64,000 bases of DNA from Blasia pusilla (taxonomy: Eukaryota; Marchantiophyta; Marchantiopsida; Blasiales): the NCBI GenBank assembly GCA_050084515.1, contig CM114271.1:60016001-60080000 (forward strand), in the 5' to 3' direction. A program made the translations under genes and the position numbers. The number at the start of each line of letters is the position of its first letter. Position 1 is the stretch's first letter. The notes under the pieces are model-generated. The model had not been told where the DNA came from. It did not search any database and worked only from the letters and a program-made list of their open reading frames with translations. This document shows, piece by piece, positions 49,510 through 61,260 of the stretch.

Positions 49510-52500
49510 CTAAGAAGCCTTGAGATATTTAGGCTGCAATTTTACAACCGGAATATCAAAAGTTGAAAGAAGCGGTTCGAGTTTTTGGGCGTCGGTGACA
49601 ATGAGGACAGGCTGCCAGCGAGGATGAAGGTGCCGTTGAGCAACTTTCAATATATCATTTGGAGTAGTTGATTCGACTCCACTTTTATACTTGAAAAGGA
49701 AATTCTGATCAATGCCGAAGAGCTCGTAGGACAGTATGCGCTCTAGTTGTGCACCACTGTTAGGTGACGACAATGGCATCCAAGTCAATGTGATCATTCT
49801 GTGATTCATCTATTGTCAAGACTATCTAATAATCTAGTTTTAAATTGAAAGCAGCCTTGCTGACAGAAAACAGAGAAGTAACTTAGAAAGGATATTGGTG
49901 ATATACCCATGAAAAACAGATGGACTTCTACACTATTTTTTTCCAGAAAGAACACAGAGAGACAGCATTTAGGCGACCATACCTGTCTGCGAAGTTAAAG
50001 ATGAAAGAATTCAGAGCTGCTTCTTTAGCTCGAGCCAGCAAATCTGCAGAAGGAAAACGTATGTCATGGTCTGACGAGCATGGAGAAACACCATAATTCA
50101 TCATACAGATTGCTGTTGTTAGAAGCAAACCTCCATCTGGCGCATCTGATGTCAGGTCCTCCAACACCCGCTTCACGGTCTTCACAAACTGTGGGATAGT
50201 TTGAACCCTAGTTTCTCCTCCTGCTACGAAAGCACCCTGGAAATGGACAGCAGTTAGAGACTCCTTCCCACCATGAGACCGGACAAACCAGATCAAATAC
50301 TTGCGCAGTACTTGAACACAAGGGAACTGCAAACATCCGGAAGAAGCAAATCATGTCAAGATCAAAACCCGACCTACCCTGTGTTCGACAGCAGGTGTCC
50401 AGCCGCCAGATACAGAGTATGCAAGTCCATCCCTTGATCGGACCTGTGCCACAATGCTCACAACAGCTTTAGAGCTAGTGTGAGGATTAACTCTCAATTC
50501 AGTCGGAAGTACCAAGGGCTAGAGCCAAGCAGGTGGATTCTCATAAAAAGTCTCTGGCAAACACTGTAGTGCAGCTGGTTGAAGTATTTCCGATAAGATA
50601 ATATGTTGGTTCTCAAATGCATTCAACGTTTTCAATTTGGATAACATTTTCTGTGTTCATAGATTTCGGATTTCCATCGCTTTTCTCTCCTACGTGACGT
50701 TTCATTTAAAATTGGTCTAAAGGCTACACAACGGTGTACAGGATAAATGGTAAGGAGTCTTCGCCCTGCTTGACACACTTGCTAGACTTATCAACATGAA
50801 TCTCTTCACCAATGTGGCTTCGGGAAGTCAATACAGACGAACTGTCCCATTAATGTGTAGGACAATTCTTGTATTTAAAGCTGAACACTCTAGACTGGTG
50901 CTCTTCACCATCTGAATATTGCACATGTGACCAGGTAGTGGATAGACAATCCACTACCTGGACGATACTTGTGTGCTCCCAACATACAATGCAGGGAGGG
51001 ATTCACAAGGGTTGGCCCGTCCAGCCAGATTCCCAAACAAGGATTTCTCACCATTTGTTCTTCAGTTATGCTCTTAAAAATTTACAATCTCCAAAAGAGA
51101 TTGTAAATTTCATGGCTTTCACAATGCTATTTTCCAACTGCCTTCTCTACCTGCTTTGCTTATGGTATATCTCAAGATGGCTTCACCTCTTGCTCCATCA
51201 GTTCTGACCCTGTAGAGACATTTGTGGCTTCAAAAATTTTCAGTCTTCATAGTCCAAGATTTGGACTGTTTCACTGGTTTGGGTCCCAACTAGTCCCGAT
51301 CCACACTTTGGGATAGTGATGGAGATCCACTGCCTCCACCTCAACTTTGAGGTGTCATATCTATCCTCCATGCGGCTCCACTTCAAGTTCTGATCGAACA
51401 CCAACCTTGGTAGGTATAGAGGAGTAAAATTATCCCTAATTTTAGGCTGTATAGAGAGTAAAATTATCTCAATATTTCAGAAGTCCTCCCCAGACTCTTA
51501 CTTTCTCCTGCTTCTGGCTTGTCTAATTATTTTGCACTCATGTCCTACCTGCGGCAGGCTATTGATCCACAAAGCCTCAGACATTTTAACAATCTCCAAT
51601 TTTTGTGTAAGTGTTTTCCAACATGAGGAAGCAATGACTAACTTCTGAGCTATGCCAGAAAATTTTCAGTGTCAAAGACAGGCATGAATCTGTGCTTACT
51701 GACTTTAAAGGAAGTGGAGTACCAACCTCATCGAATAAGAGTCCTCCGAACCCATTCAAAATTCCATTCAGAACGTCCAAGGCAAATACATCAGGGTCAG
51801 CTAGCGTAGTTCCAAACTCTCCCATTCGTACATATCTGCAGTCCAATTGGCATGCAAAGACCATAAGAAAGTTTTCAATGAAGCAACCATGGAGGCTTCA
51901 CTTTCCCTACTGAGTAGAAACATTTTTATCTTTCTGTGCCGCAATCTAGTGTGCAGATCAACAGCATATGAATAAAAAAAATTTCCAGGACTCCCCAGCT
52001 TATGAATTCCCATAGATAAGAAAACTCAATAGGTGACTACAGACAGACCAAAAATCCTTGGTGGAAAGTTGCAGTTACCCTTGCGTCAATCCAGGCCGGT
52101 CAATCACATAAACAGCAAGAGAGCTGGTACTAAAACCACTCTCCATGAAAGGAGTTGAATTGGGTGTTGCTGAAACCCAGGCAGCATCTTCTGTGGGTGC
52201 AGTCCAGTGACCAAAATGTTGTTCAACCATCTTCTTTACATCCGCTGCATTAAAATCACCCCATATTCCAAGAACTCCTTTTTCTGGACTGCACAGCAGA
52301 TGGATAATTTGATCATTCCCGACTAATTCAACCCCAGAACTGAACAAGGACAGCTTTGCAGAGCGAAAATATTTAACTCCTATCCCTCAAGAGGTCAATT
52401 CGATATATACTTGATACAACCCATTCCGAGAAGCCTGTTATATTGAAGCTCCTAAATGTGCTACTGTTATTGCAACTGGTAGTCATATAGGTAGGAAACA

Positions 52501-55500
52501 ATCCAAAGACAGGCCTTTGCTAAAGTCTACCACCTGTGGTCATATCTGTGAGAAAATCCCTATTTGAGCACTGAGATCCTTGCAAGAGAAGACCTACCGA
52601 AAATTCTGGCTGTGAAACGCCACTAAGTCATCTCTACTGATTGCTGTCACTGTTGCCACCTCTGCTACTCGAGAATACACACTGTTGTCTCCATACAAAA
52701 GTTTATTGAACTCCCTTGCAGCAATACCCTCTGCCTGTATCCACCAGATAGACACACCATATATCCATTGTAAAAGAGTCTTCAGTCGCAAGTCTGACAA
52801 CCTATTGACACTAATTTCCAGAAAAACACACAGTTGTAAGATTCTTCATATATAACTAGTCTTCATATACAGCAATTCGACCCTCATTTCAATACTACCA
52901 GTCTACTCCATGCAACTGAAGCAGCAGTGGAGTCTCTTTTCTAGTTTCTCTTGTCCTGGTCAAACCCTAGCAAATTAGACAAGGTATAACATACATCATC
53001 TGCGCGCCTGGCAATAGCTCCTAAAAACTGGGATTGTGTCAACTCCAGTTTTTCCAAGGGCATAAGTGGTTCCTGTATAACTGTCAAAGAAAAAAAGTGA
53101 AATAAGGTTGTAACAACATTAGCAAACCAAGCAGTTTCCAACTCAAGTATTCGAGCTCATAAAAGAACAGGATTCCATAATGATATTCCCCATTCAACAA
53201 AATGTTAAGATAGGCAATGTATTTCAAATGGAAAATCCAGGACCAGATAGATGCAATAAACAGAATCTCTCAGGATCTTGAAATGGAACTATCTCAAAGT
53301 GTAATCTATTCCTTTGGCTCCTATGCAAGTATTTCCCTTATAATCTAGATTTGAGAGTATTCCCACCTTCAGAAAATAGTGGAAACACAGTCAACAGATC
53401 CTCTGTTAGGCACCGGAATGCCACACTCATCTCTGACACGCTTGATGTCGTCTCTATTCGTGCAGCCATAGCCTGAGAATCATAACAGTCACACAAAGGA
53501 AAGAACGGTTAACTTGGGATGACATTGGTGGAGAAACAGTCCTATGATGCACTCGAAGAGTAACGGCCCAGGTGTAACTGGTAGCATACCAGACAGACTG
53601 AAAAGAAAAATTATCATAAGTTCAAGCAACAATCATAAATTAACATGGTTACAATTTGTTTCCAACAGACGATAACTTTCAAGTATTTCCTTCTGATGGT
53701 ACGAATCTGTTCTTGTTCCTCCATTATTTGTACAACACAGTCAAAGAATGTAATCATTTTCTCATCACTTCTCCAGATTAGTACCTTTCTTCAGCCCTTA
53801 CCACATCAACGTTGTCAGGGTGTGTCTAAAGACACTACAAATAATGGGGCTTTGCACTGGAACTACATGAACTTAACTCTGGTGGATCATGTGCCAGGTA
53901 AACAAGAAACTCACCTCCAGCTGGGCATCCAGTTCATCTGCAGCATGTTTAATGCTTCCTCCACTACGTTGCACTATACTTGTGAGAGCAGCCATTCCCA
54001 CCTACACCCATCCATTAAGAATCATATAGGTAAAAGATCTTACCTCATTGCAAGAAACTACAAGTGTGGATGTAGTAGTTAGGTCCCCAATGCACGCACA
54101 GGGTTCACTGAAACATGAAACTAAACTGAAGGAATTCATCCTATTCACAGAACAAATTCCAAGGCACACTGACCCACCCAGCATGACTCCTTCCTCCCTG
54201 TGAAAATTTGATGTGATGCAACAATAAGAATTTCAGAAGATCACAAATTCTGCCAACAATTCTTGTTTTAAGAGCCAGCAATCAAAATAGAGCACCTTCT
54301 CTGCAGGTTCAAGCTTTCCCCCTCCTCGAACAAGGAGTTCACCTCCAACCTACACATGAGAAGAAAATGTGCTTCAATTAGCATGTTCAATTTCAAATTC
54401 CTCTGGAAATCAACAACTTGGAGAGACCTTTACAATTCACATTTACTCTTCAGATCCCGTCAAGTGAAGATATCTCACCTTCAAGGCAAACAGAGGTAAA
54501 ATACAATAGCTAGAAAGTTTATGGACTGGTAACATTTTGTGGAACAAACTCTCTTGGACATCTTCACTCTTATGGAAACAAATTCAAGGATACGAGGTGA
54601 GTGTGCTACATACGAGGCCCAGTTCATGATCTTCCAACAAGAAAACTTGCAAGCCATTTGGTAACCTTAGCTGCACATGATAGACAAAATTGGGAATTCT
54701 CAATAGCATCTCACTTGCAAATTCCAAATCTCTTGCAGACAGCTTGACACATTCCCAAGTCCAGCTCCCATTCCATTATCTATGCACAACTTGCTAGAGG
54801 AATGACTCCAAGCTCGGGAATGAGAACATATCTGAGCAGCTTGATGATTGTAGGATGCAAGTAACAAGAACTGCAGAAAGAAGTGGCGAAAGGGAACTCC
54901 AGGACAATCAACCAATCCTCTACTAATGGATAGTTCAAAAGAAGTGCAGTTTCACAAATTGACAGTCATGGCAAATTCCCACCTTCTCATATGCCAGAGG
55001 AGTGATATCACTCAGGGAAGGAAACTCTGTTGGTAGAGGAGGAAGCTCGACAGCTATCGCTTCAGGCGATGGTTCTGCCAAGGCTGCACCAATGCTGCAG
55101 TAATCAATGTTACAGAAGTCCTCATCTATACTAATTTAGAAGTTTTAGCATGTTGTACTGACTTTAAAAATGAGATGCCAACAAAAACCTTTCATACTTA
55201 GACTAACAGAAACCAGGTACTAACCGAAGCACACATGCAAAAGTCAGAGAAACCTGTACACAATGAGATTTTCCATTTTGTAAACAGGTAGAATACACAC
55301 ACCATCCACAGAATACATTAACTTTGATTCAATTCCCTGTCCCACTGTGGAATGCCCATCCACTAACCCATGAACACATTTCACGTTTGGCTCCAGTGGG
55401 CTGTCAGTGGGTAAGAAGTGATGTGATACAAAAGTTAGTGCCTCTATGTCGGGGTAGGGGCATTACTTACTGTTTGTGGGAGCTCATGACCTGGAATTGG

Positions 55501-58500
55501 TTTACAAAGGTCTGCCTAACGCATTTCATCTGACCGAACTTCTCACATCCACAACTGCTTGGAATAGGATCTCCAAAACCTTTGCACCAATAAAAGGCCA
55601 GAGGGCCTCCAGAACTTAGAATACACTTCTCCCCACATTTATTTTCTTTAAGGATCTAGGAACCAGAAGATGACTTTGTGAATTCCCTGGTATATGGAGC
55701 TCTTTAAGAGCTTCCAATGGAAGCTTTTCCATATCCCGTAACACATTCTGGTAACTAAAGGCCAGTGCATTGGATACTCATTCTGGTACATGTGTTAGTT
55801 GTTCGGGAAGGGCTGGGTGCGAAAGAGGGCATAGTGAACATCTACTTTCAAACAGGCTGAGAGTGAAAGCAGGCATCTGATCACGTAGTTCAATAGAGGT
55901 CACTAGAATGGTACGAGACGGAAGAATGGATGACTATCATTGGGGTGTAGTCAGGGATTTCCTGATCTATTTCTATAAACCATGACAGAGTACAAGCATG
56001 GTAATGGCACTTTTCAGGGACTGACGATGAATCTCATCATCTACCTGCAATACATTGTGAGTACCTAACCCAAGTCTATTCTATCAAAGACCACTATGGT
56101 GATCTTGTATTTCAATAGAGGTCACTAGAATAGTACGAGAGGGAAGAATGGATGACTATCATGGGGGTGTAGTCAGAGATTTCCTGACCTCTTTCTAAAA
56201 ACCATGACAGAGTACAAGCATGGGAATGGCACTTTTCAGGGACTGACCATGAGATTGTAGCATCTATGTAGCTGATAGGAAGGGAGTGGCCCCTGTAACG
56301 GCCAACCACAACCTTGCGAAGAATCTCATCATCTACCTGCAATACATTGCGAGTACCTAACCCATGTCTACTCTATCAAAGATCACTATGCTGATCATGT
56401 ATTTCAATAGAGATCACTATAATAGTTCGAGGGGGAAGAATGAATGAGTATCATTGGGGTGTAGTCAGAGATCTCTTTTTAAAACCATGACAGAGTAAAA
56501 GCATGGTAATGACATTTTTCAGGTACTGACCATGAATCGCATGATCTACCTGCAATACATTGCAAGTACCTAACCAAAGTCTATTCTATCAAAGATCACA
56601 ATAAGCCCTTCCAGAGCAATTTACTTGAACTTATTTCTCATATGATGAACAGTTTGACAGCTTGTCGCTGAGGGTCAATTTGAAGGCATACATAGGAATA
56701 AATGCTGTTTTGTCATTTGTCAATCCCGCATGGCTTGCTCCAGACCCTGGTGAAACTAATACCAACTCCAAGGAGTCTTATTAAGATAGAGGTTGCCTTT
56801 GCTTCATTGGTGAGGGCACCTACAACATATCGGAAACATATTTCATGACCAGCCGTTCACATATTCACAAGAGAAGGAAAAACACTCACTACTTTGAATA
56901 TAAAGCATACACTAGTTCCCCGTTATATTATTCTACAGCCATAGCTAAGTGATAATTCTATATTCTCCCTAAGAAGCACGTCAGGAGAATGAAATTATCT
57001 TCCAACGGAGAACAAGAAAGAGCAGTCGAGCATACCAAAGGGGTAGGAAGCATATCATCTGGAAAACACTCAAAGACTACTTTTATGTGAAGTATACACT
57101 AGTTCCCCATCTTATTATGCTATAGACATAATCAGCCCAAGAATTCATCCCTGACTTCAGTGACAACCTAATCTTCAAATAGGAATGAAACATGGAACTG
57201 ACATGGAACACATACAAAAGCCGACGTTGGTGATAAACCCAACCGAAAAGCCTTCAGATCCCCAGAACTTCCAATGGTGATCTTGGGCATAACGAGATGT
57301 CAGAGAGTCACAATACAAGCCGACACCCAAAAATCTGCCTCAATCAGTGTCGAAAGTTGCAAAACACCGTCACAGGAACCGCAAGAAACGCTTAAAGCCT
57401 GTTATTGAGGCATTTCTTTGTCACCATATGGAACGCCCATCTCCACACCTTACATATGAAGACAAAGAAATACCGCAACAACGGAGGGACGTTCAAATCT
57501 CTTCGCATTCCAGGGCACTGCACATTGGCCCCACGAGATAGGTTCTTGGCAGCTGTATCAGATACTAAACTCTTTGAGAAGTACTGTAGTTACGTTGACG
57601 TGAAGTCTGTGGTACAACAGACTTCACCCCTATAGCAATATCCGTTGAAGCCTAGCAAACATAGGCCACAGACCGTGATTGCATACTGGAAATTTGATGG
57701 CCCATAAGCTGCACTCAGTGAGATGATTGGAAATGAAAAGACTCACGTATGAGACCCTGATAAAATACTAGTAATTCTTTTGACCATGCCATGCACTGGG
57801 TGAGATGATTGGAAATGAAAAGACTCCCGTTGGAGGATGATAAATATATTGAACATGCAGTGAGTTTCTAGAGATTAACATTCAAAAAGATAAAAGAATA
57901 ATAAAGATAGATTTGAAATCATATCATTTATTAATTGGGGAAAAAGAAGTTAATCCTTTTCCACGTTCCAGTCTTTCAATTCTTTTCCAAAATAGAGATT
58001 AATTTTTTGTCCCATACAAGCTTGAAAGTTAAAACTAATGTAAAAATAAAATTACTCCACCATTTCGCCTCATTCCCTTTTAATCCCATAATATGAATTG
58101 ATTCACCCTCGAAACTAAATTTGAAATCAAATTTTTGTAACCAACTTTTGGCGTGAGCTTTAACAAATGTAATTTCCATATTTCTAGGAGATATTCATTA
58201 AGCACTAAGGAAACTTTGAAAGATTTCCTTGGCGAAATTTCTTTGAGTTTAAATTTATTTTATTCTAATTAATGAATTAATATTATTATTACATTTCAAA
58301 ATGAGAAATACTAATAAATAATCTAATTATTGAAACCTTCCCCACAGGAGAGAAAGCCTGAATAAAGAGGGTGATGAGGAACCCATCGGAAGTTTAATTA
58401 CAAAGAGAGTTTGAATATTTATAGGAGAAATACAATAAGCACTAAGAAAACTTTGTAAGATTTCCTTGGGGAAGGTTCTTTGAATCTTAATTTCTTTAAT

Positions 58501-59846
58501 TTTAATTACTGAATTATTATTATTATTACAATTCAAATTGAAAAATAATAAAATAATCTAATTATTCAAACCTTCCCCACAGCCTGAATAAACCCATCGG
58601 AAGAATAAAGACTGGGGGAACCCATCGGAAGTATACAAGCTGGGTATTGGCCAGGCAGAGGGTTGGCGCTGAGCTTCCAGGAATCAACCAAAAAGCTCTT
58701 ACAGTGTGTTATGGACCTCATCAGGTTTCGATCCCCAGTACGACACTACCAGGTCTACCAGCTTTGAAAGGCAAATCTAGGTTACAGAACGTGATCACCT
58801 CTGGTGTAATCGGCTTTAGTAGTTCCAGAGAGAGAAGAGATCTTGCGGGCCTGTTATTGGGGCGTTTCTTTATCTCCACATGGAAGCCAACCGAAGCGAG
58901 CCTTACATACCTAGACGAAGAAATGCCGCGACAACAGGTGTAGCAAGTCTCTTCCAATTCCTGCTGCAACAAAGCCCGACGAGAAAACTGCCTGACAAGT
59001 GTCGAGGTAGATAGGTAGGTAGGCAGAGCTTCACACTCAAGGGATCTCAGAGAAGAATCTAAACCCCGGATTTCGGAAATTATTGACATTGCCAACTCCG
59101 CGCACAAGCCTCACGAGATAGGAGTCTGCCAGCTGCGAGCAGGGCAGAGATAGACGACGGCACAAAGAGGAGCGGAAGAAACGTTCGGGAAACAATTTAA
59201 CCACCGTGATCTAGAGGTCCTCTTGCCAGAGGCCCCAACCAAAACATGAACATATTCGTTTTGATGCCCACGGAGACGCAGGACAATGAACAGGAAAATG
59301 TTCATCTCAGCATGAATGTCAAAGGGGTAGAATCAGGGCAGACCAAGACGGCGTCTGTGCGACAGCTCCAACAAACGCCAATGCCAGCACCATCACTAAA
59401 GCCCTCCGAATGTTGGCTTCCACCACTCCACCTGCTACCGCGCACAGCTCTCTCAACCACGCACCCGAGTCTCTCCTCTCCAAATCCGCCGTCCACTCAT
59501 CCGCCTCTTCGCCCGTAAGTGACGCACTCCGCCGATCTGCAAACAACTTCCAAGGACTGCCCTCTAATCGTCCGACTCTCAACCGGGCCAAAACCCATTG
59601 GTTCTTTGACGATCGATCCACGCAACCATCGTCGGCCGCAGACAAGCAAAACTGCCCATTGTCGTCCGATTTCCAGCCTCCCATTCCAAGTCGCACGAGT
59701 TCGCGCGTGGCCACATTCACCGAACGCGCTCCCATAGAAACTCGGACGCCATCCGAGTGCTTCCAATCTACCTTCAGCCTTCTCCTTTCCTGCGTTAGAA
59801 CGCCGCACTCGAGTCCCTTCCGCACCACACCCTCCATCGTTCCCAT
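49510..59846 (-). CDS. M16B peptidase homologue lacking HxxEH (probable non-catalytic subunit), 14 exons
   Basis: Exons in transcript order: 59846-59350, 55094-54983, 54670-54614, 54349-54296, 54001-53915, 53472-53367, 53080-52995, 52734-52598, 52288-52079, 51835-51727, 50443-50378, 50236-50131, 50043-49983, 49756-49510. All are GT-AG and in phase, giving 644 residues. Residues 204-222 carry the M16 opening strand (PNGLQVFLLEDHEL). Positions 241-255, where active members place HxxEH, read VGMAALTSIVQRSGG, so no zinc site exists. The C-terminal M16 half keeps Arg487 and Tyr494, spaced as in the R/Y pair of non-catalytic M16B subunits. Other family marks are ARRADDAEGIAAREF, LLYGDNSVYSR, VLGIWGDFNA and NSFIFNFAD. 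Exons 2-14 are firm. Exon 1 is tentative: its donor (CC|GTCTTG) is weak, but it supplies a twin-arginine signal. The 4.3-kb first intron is full of repeats. In bacteria such proteins pair with a catalytic M16 subunit; none is in this window. Confidence 0.9.
50044..50130 (-). other. 87-base intron of the M16 gene, frame-preserving
   Basis: The intron begins GTTTGC and ends TTTTCCTTCTGCAG on the - strand. Its length is a multiple of three and it has no in-frame stop. A message that keeps it would therefore carry 29 extra residues between positions 542 and 543 of the protein. Family alignment favours removal, since the flanks join naturally as APDG-DLLARAKEAALNSF. Confidence 0.7.
50931..51444. 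repeat. Cluster of short perfect hairpins inside an M16 intron
   Basis: Inside the 1,283-base intron 10: CCAGGTAGTGGAT/ATCCACTACCTGG (50,931-50,961, 13 bp, loop 5); AAATTTACAATCTC with its complement (51,078-51,110, 14 bp, loop 5); AGTCCAA/TTGGACT (51,251-51,267, 7 bp, loop 3); TTGGG/CCCAA (51,279-51,289); CACCTCAA/TTGAGGTG (51,337-51,354, 8 bp, loop 2); TAAAATTA/TAATTTTA (51,425-51,444, 8 bp, loop 4). All are perfect and their sequences are unrelated. Confidence 0.8.
55891..56610. repeat. Three direct copies of a ~220-bp unit in M16 intron 1
   Basis: CAATAGAGGTCACTA or a close variant starts at 55,891, 56,113 and 56,405. Each copy continues with GGAAGAATG, GGTGTAGTCAG, ACCATGACAGAGTA, TTTTCAGG and CTACCTGCAATACATTG. 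The middle copy is about 70 bp longer, with extra sequence after GACTGACCATGA that the outer copies lack. It reads as a 76-codon - strand frame without a recognisable domain. Confidence 0.85.
57600..57627. repeat. 11-bp perfect hairpin
   Basis: GTGAAGTCTGT (57,600-57,610) pairs exactly with ACAGACTTCAC (57,617-57,627) around the loop GGTACA. It lies just after the first of the two duplicated segments in M16 intron 1. Confidence 0.85.
57714..58600. mobile_element. AT-rich transposon-like element in M16 intron 1
   Basis: It opens with two copies of GTGAGATGATTGGAAATGAAAAGACTC about 77 bp apart. It is homologous to 60,640-61,260 (shared GTGAGATGATTGG, ATGAAAAGACT, GGGGAAAAAGAA, CTTGAAARTTAAAA, CTAATTATT-AAACCTT). 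Its last part (about 58,160-58,575) is a tandem pair of ~242-bp units sharing AAGCACTAAG, GATTTCCTTGG and AATCTAATTATT with CCTTCCCCACAG. Short AACCCATCGGAAG repeats follow to 58,630. It has no coding capacity. Confidence 0.6.
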
Positions 59847-60360
59847 TCACGAACCCGCAGAACTCCAACGGCTGCAAATAGTGAGGTTCCGTGGGTAGAA
59901 GCAGTAATCTGAGCCTCGGCCGAATGAATTTTATGAAAGTTTAATTAATAGTAATCTATATTATAAAACCCGGTATCTAGTATTTCACGAAAGCCATAAA
60001 AGGCATTTATTTCCTGCAGCTTGATCCGGGCAGGGGAAAATTATTTTTTCATAAATAAAACCCAAAGGTCTCTGCATTTTAACAGATGGCAAGGTGACAA
60101 GGGCCGGTCGTTGATTACGAAACGGGTGGGAGGGCCCGCCCGCCGCTAGCAGACCTTTTACCCTTCCGACGGGCTAGGCTGCCCGGGCAGGCAATAAATG
60201 CCTGCCGGTGACTATAATGGCTTCCACGATTTCATAGAATCAAAACCCCTTCCTCCCATGCTGACACGTATGCATTCTCCTGTTATGACATGTGTCCGGT
60301 TTAAAAGGAGCTAACAAGAGGAACTAAGAGCTAACAAGAATGGTTAAGGGCATCGGCTAG
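59847..60360 (-). promoter_or_regulatory. Upstream region of the M16 gene
   Basis: This lies directly upstream of the proposed M16 start on the - strand. It mixes an AT-rich segment with a GC-rich one (60,090-60,210) that holds a perfect 8-bp hairpin, GGCAGGCA (60,186-60,193) with TGCCTGCC (60,199-60,206) around ATAAA. No convincing TATA element or initiator could be chosen. Confidence 0.3.
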
Positions 60361-60640
60361 TTATGAATTAATTGTTTGTATCATGTGAGTTTCCGATCCT
60401 ATTTTCTATTTATGTTTTATATTTCTTCTTATGAACTAATGAGTGGTTTTAGAAAGAACTAGAGGGTTGCCATGAGCTCCAAGTGAAGGGATTAATTTGT
60501 TGCACACAAATTTTCTTTCTATGCATATAGAGAAGAAAATCTTTTTTGTCCATTTGTCACATGTCAAACAAAGAGGTGTTTACGAATCAAGAAAGAATTC
60601 TCCAATAATAGTATAGACTATGAAGTTTTTTGCCCGTATG
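60361..60640 (+). repeat. Partial copy of the ~212-bp repeat family
   Basis: AGTGAAGGGATTAAT near 60,482, then CACATGTCAAACAAAGAGGTGTTT and AATCAAGAAAGAATTCTCC with AATAATAGTATAGAC at its end (60,565-60,618), match the family landmarks in order. Confidence 0.6.
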
Positions 60641-61260
60641 ATACATTGGGTGAGATGATTGGGAATGAAAAGACTAACATATGGAGGATTGATAATATGA
60701 AATTAGTGGACACACGTTGAATATAGTTTAATATCTTAAAAAGGATGACCAAAAAAAAACATATAAATTTTTTATAATACATCTGACTTGGCTCAAGACA
60801 AATTTTCATATATTTTATTTTAATAATTGTGGGAAAAAGAATTCATCCCTTTCCAATCCCCATTCTTCAATAAGCAAAAGAAAATCACTTTTTTTGATGA
60901 ATTTTTTTCCCAAAAGAGGGATTCAAATTTTCTCCAAATCTAACTTGAAAATTAAAAATAATATAGAAACAATATGTCTTCCATTATTTTGAATAAAAAT
61001 TCTCTTCCCATTAGTCTCTAATTCTCCTTCTATTTTTTTCCAAAAATAAATTTAATTTTTCCTCAAAATTAAACTTTTAATTAATTTTTATCATAATTTA
61101 TTTCAACTAAGCTTGAAAAAATTTTCTAATTTCCAAATTTAAAAAAAAATTAAGATAAGATTCATGGAAAGATATTTGAAATTGAATCAATTTCAATTAT
61201 TTATTTACTTATTTTTAAATAATAATAATAATAATAACCTAATTATTAAAACCTTACCCA
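60640..61260. mobile_element. Second copy of the AT-rich element found in M16 intron 1
   Basis: Homologous to 57,714-58,330 in the same orientation: TGGGTGAGATGATTGG, ATGAAAAGACTAAC, GAGGAT, GGGAAAAAGAATTCATCC, CTTGAAAATTAAAA and, at the end, CCTAATTATTAAAACCTTACCC after an ATA-repeat run. The two copies bracket the 5' end of the M16 gene. Confidence 0.6.

Larger units (their letters stand above)
57400..59140. repeat. Two related segments in M16 intron 1 (57,400-57,560 and 58,850-59,140)
   Basis: Both carry, in order, CCTGTTATTGRGGC, TTTCTTTRTC, CATGGAA, CCTTACATA, GACRAAGAAATRCCGC, ACAAC, CTCTTC and CACGAGATAGG. The second copy is longer by about 130 bp between GCAAGTCTCTTCC and the CACGAGATAG word. 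This is a segmental duplication of unknown origin. Confidence 0.7.

Noticed and set aside
49928-50332. 134-codon - strand frame across M16 exons 12 and 13
   Set aside because: It continues through intron 12, which has good GT-AG ends and interrupts the family alignment.
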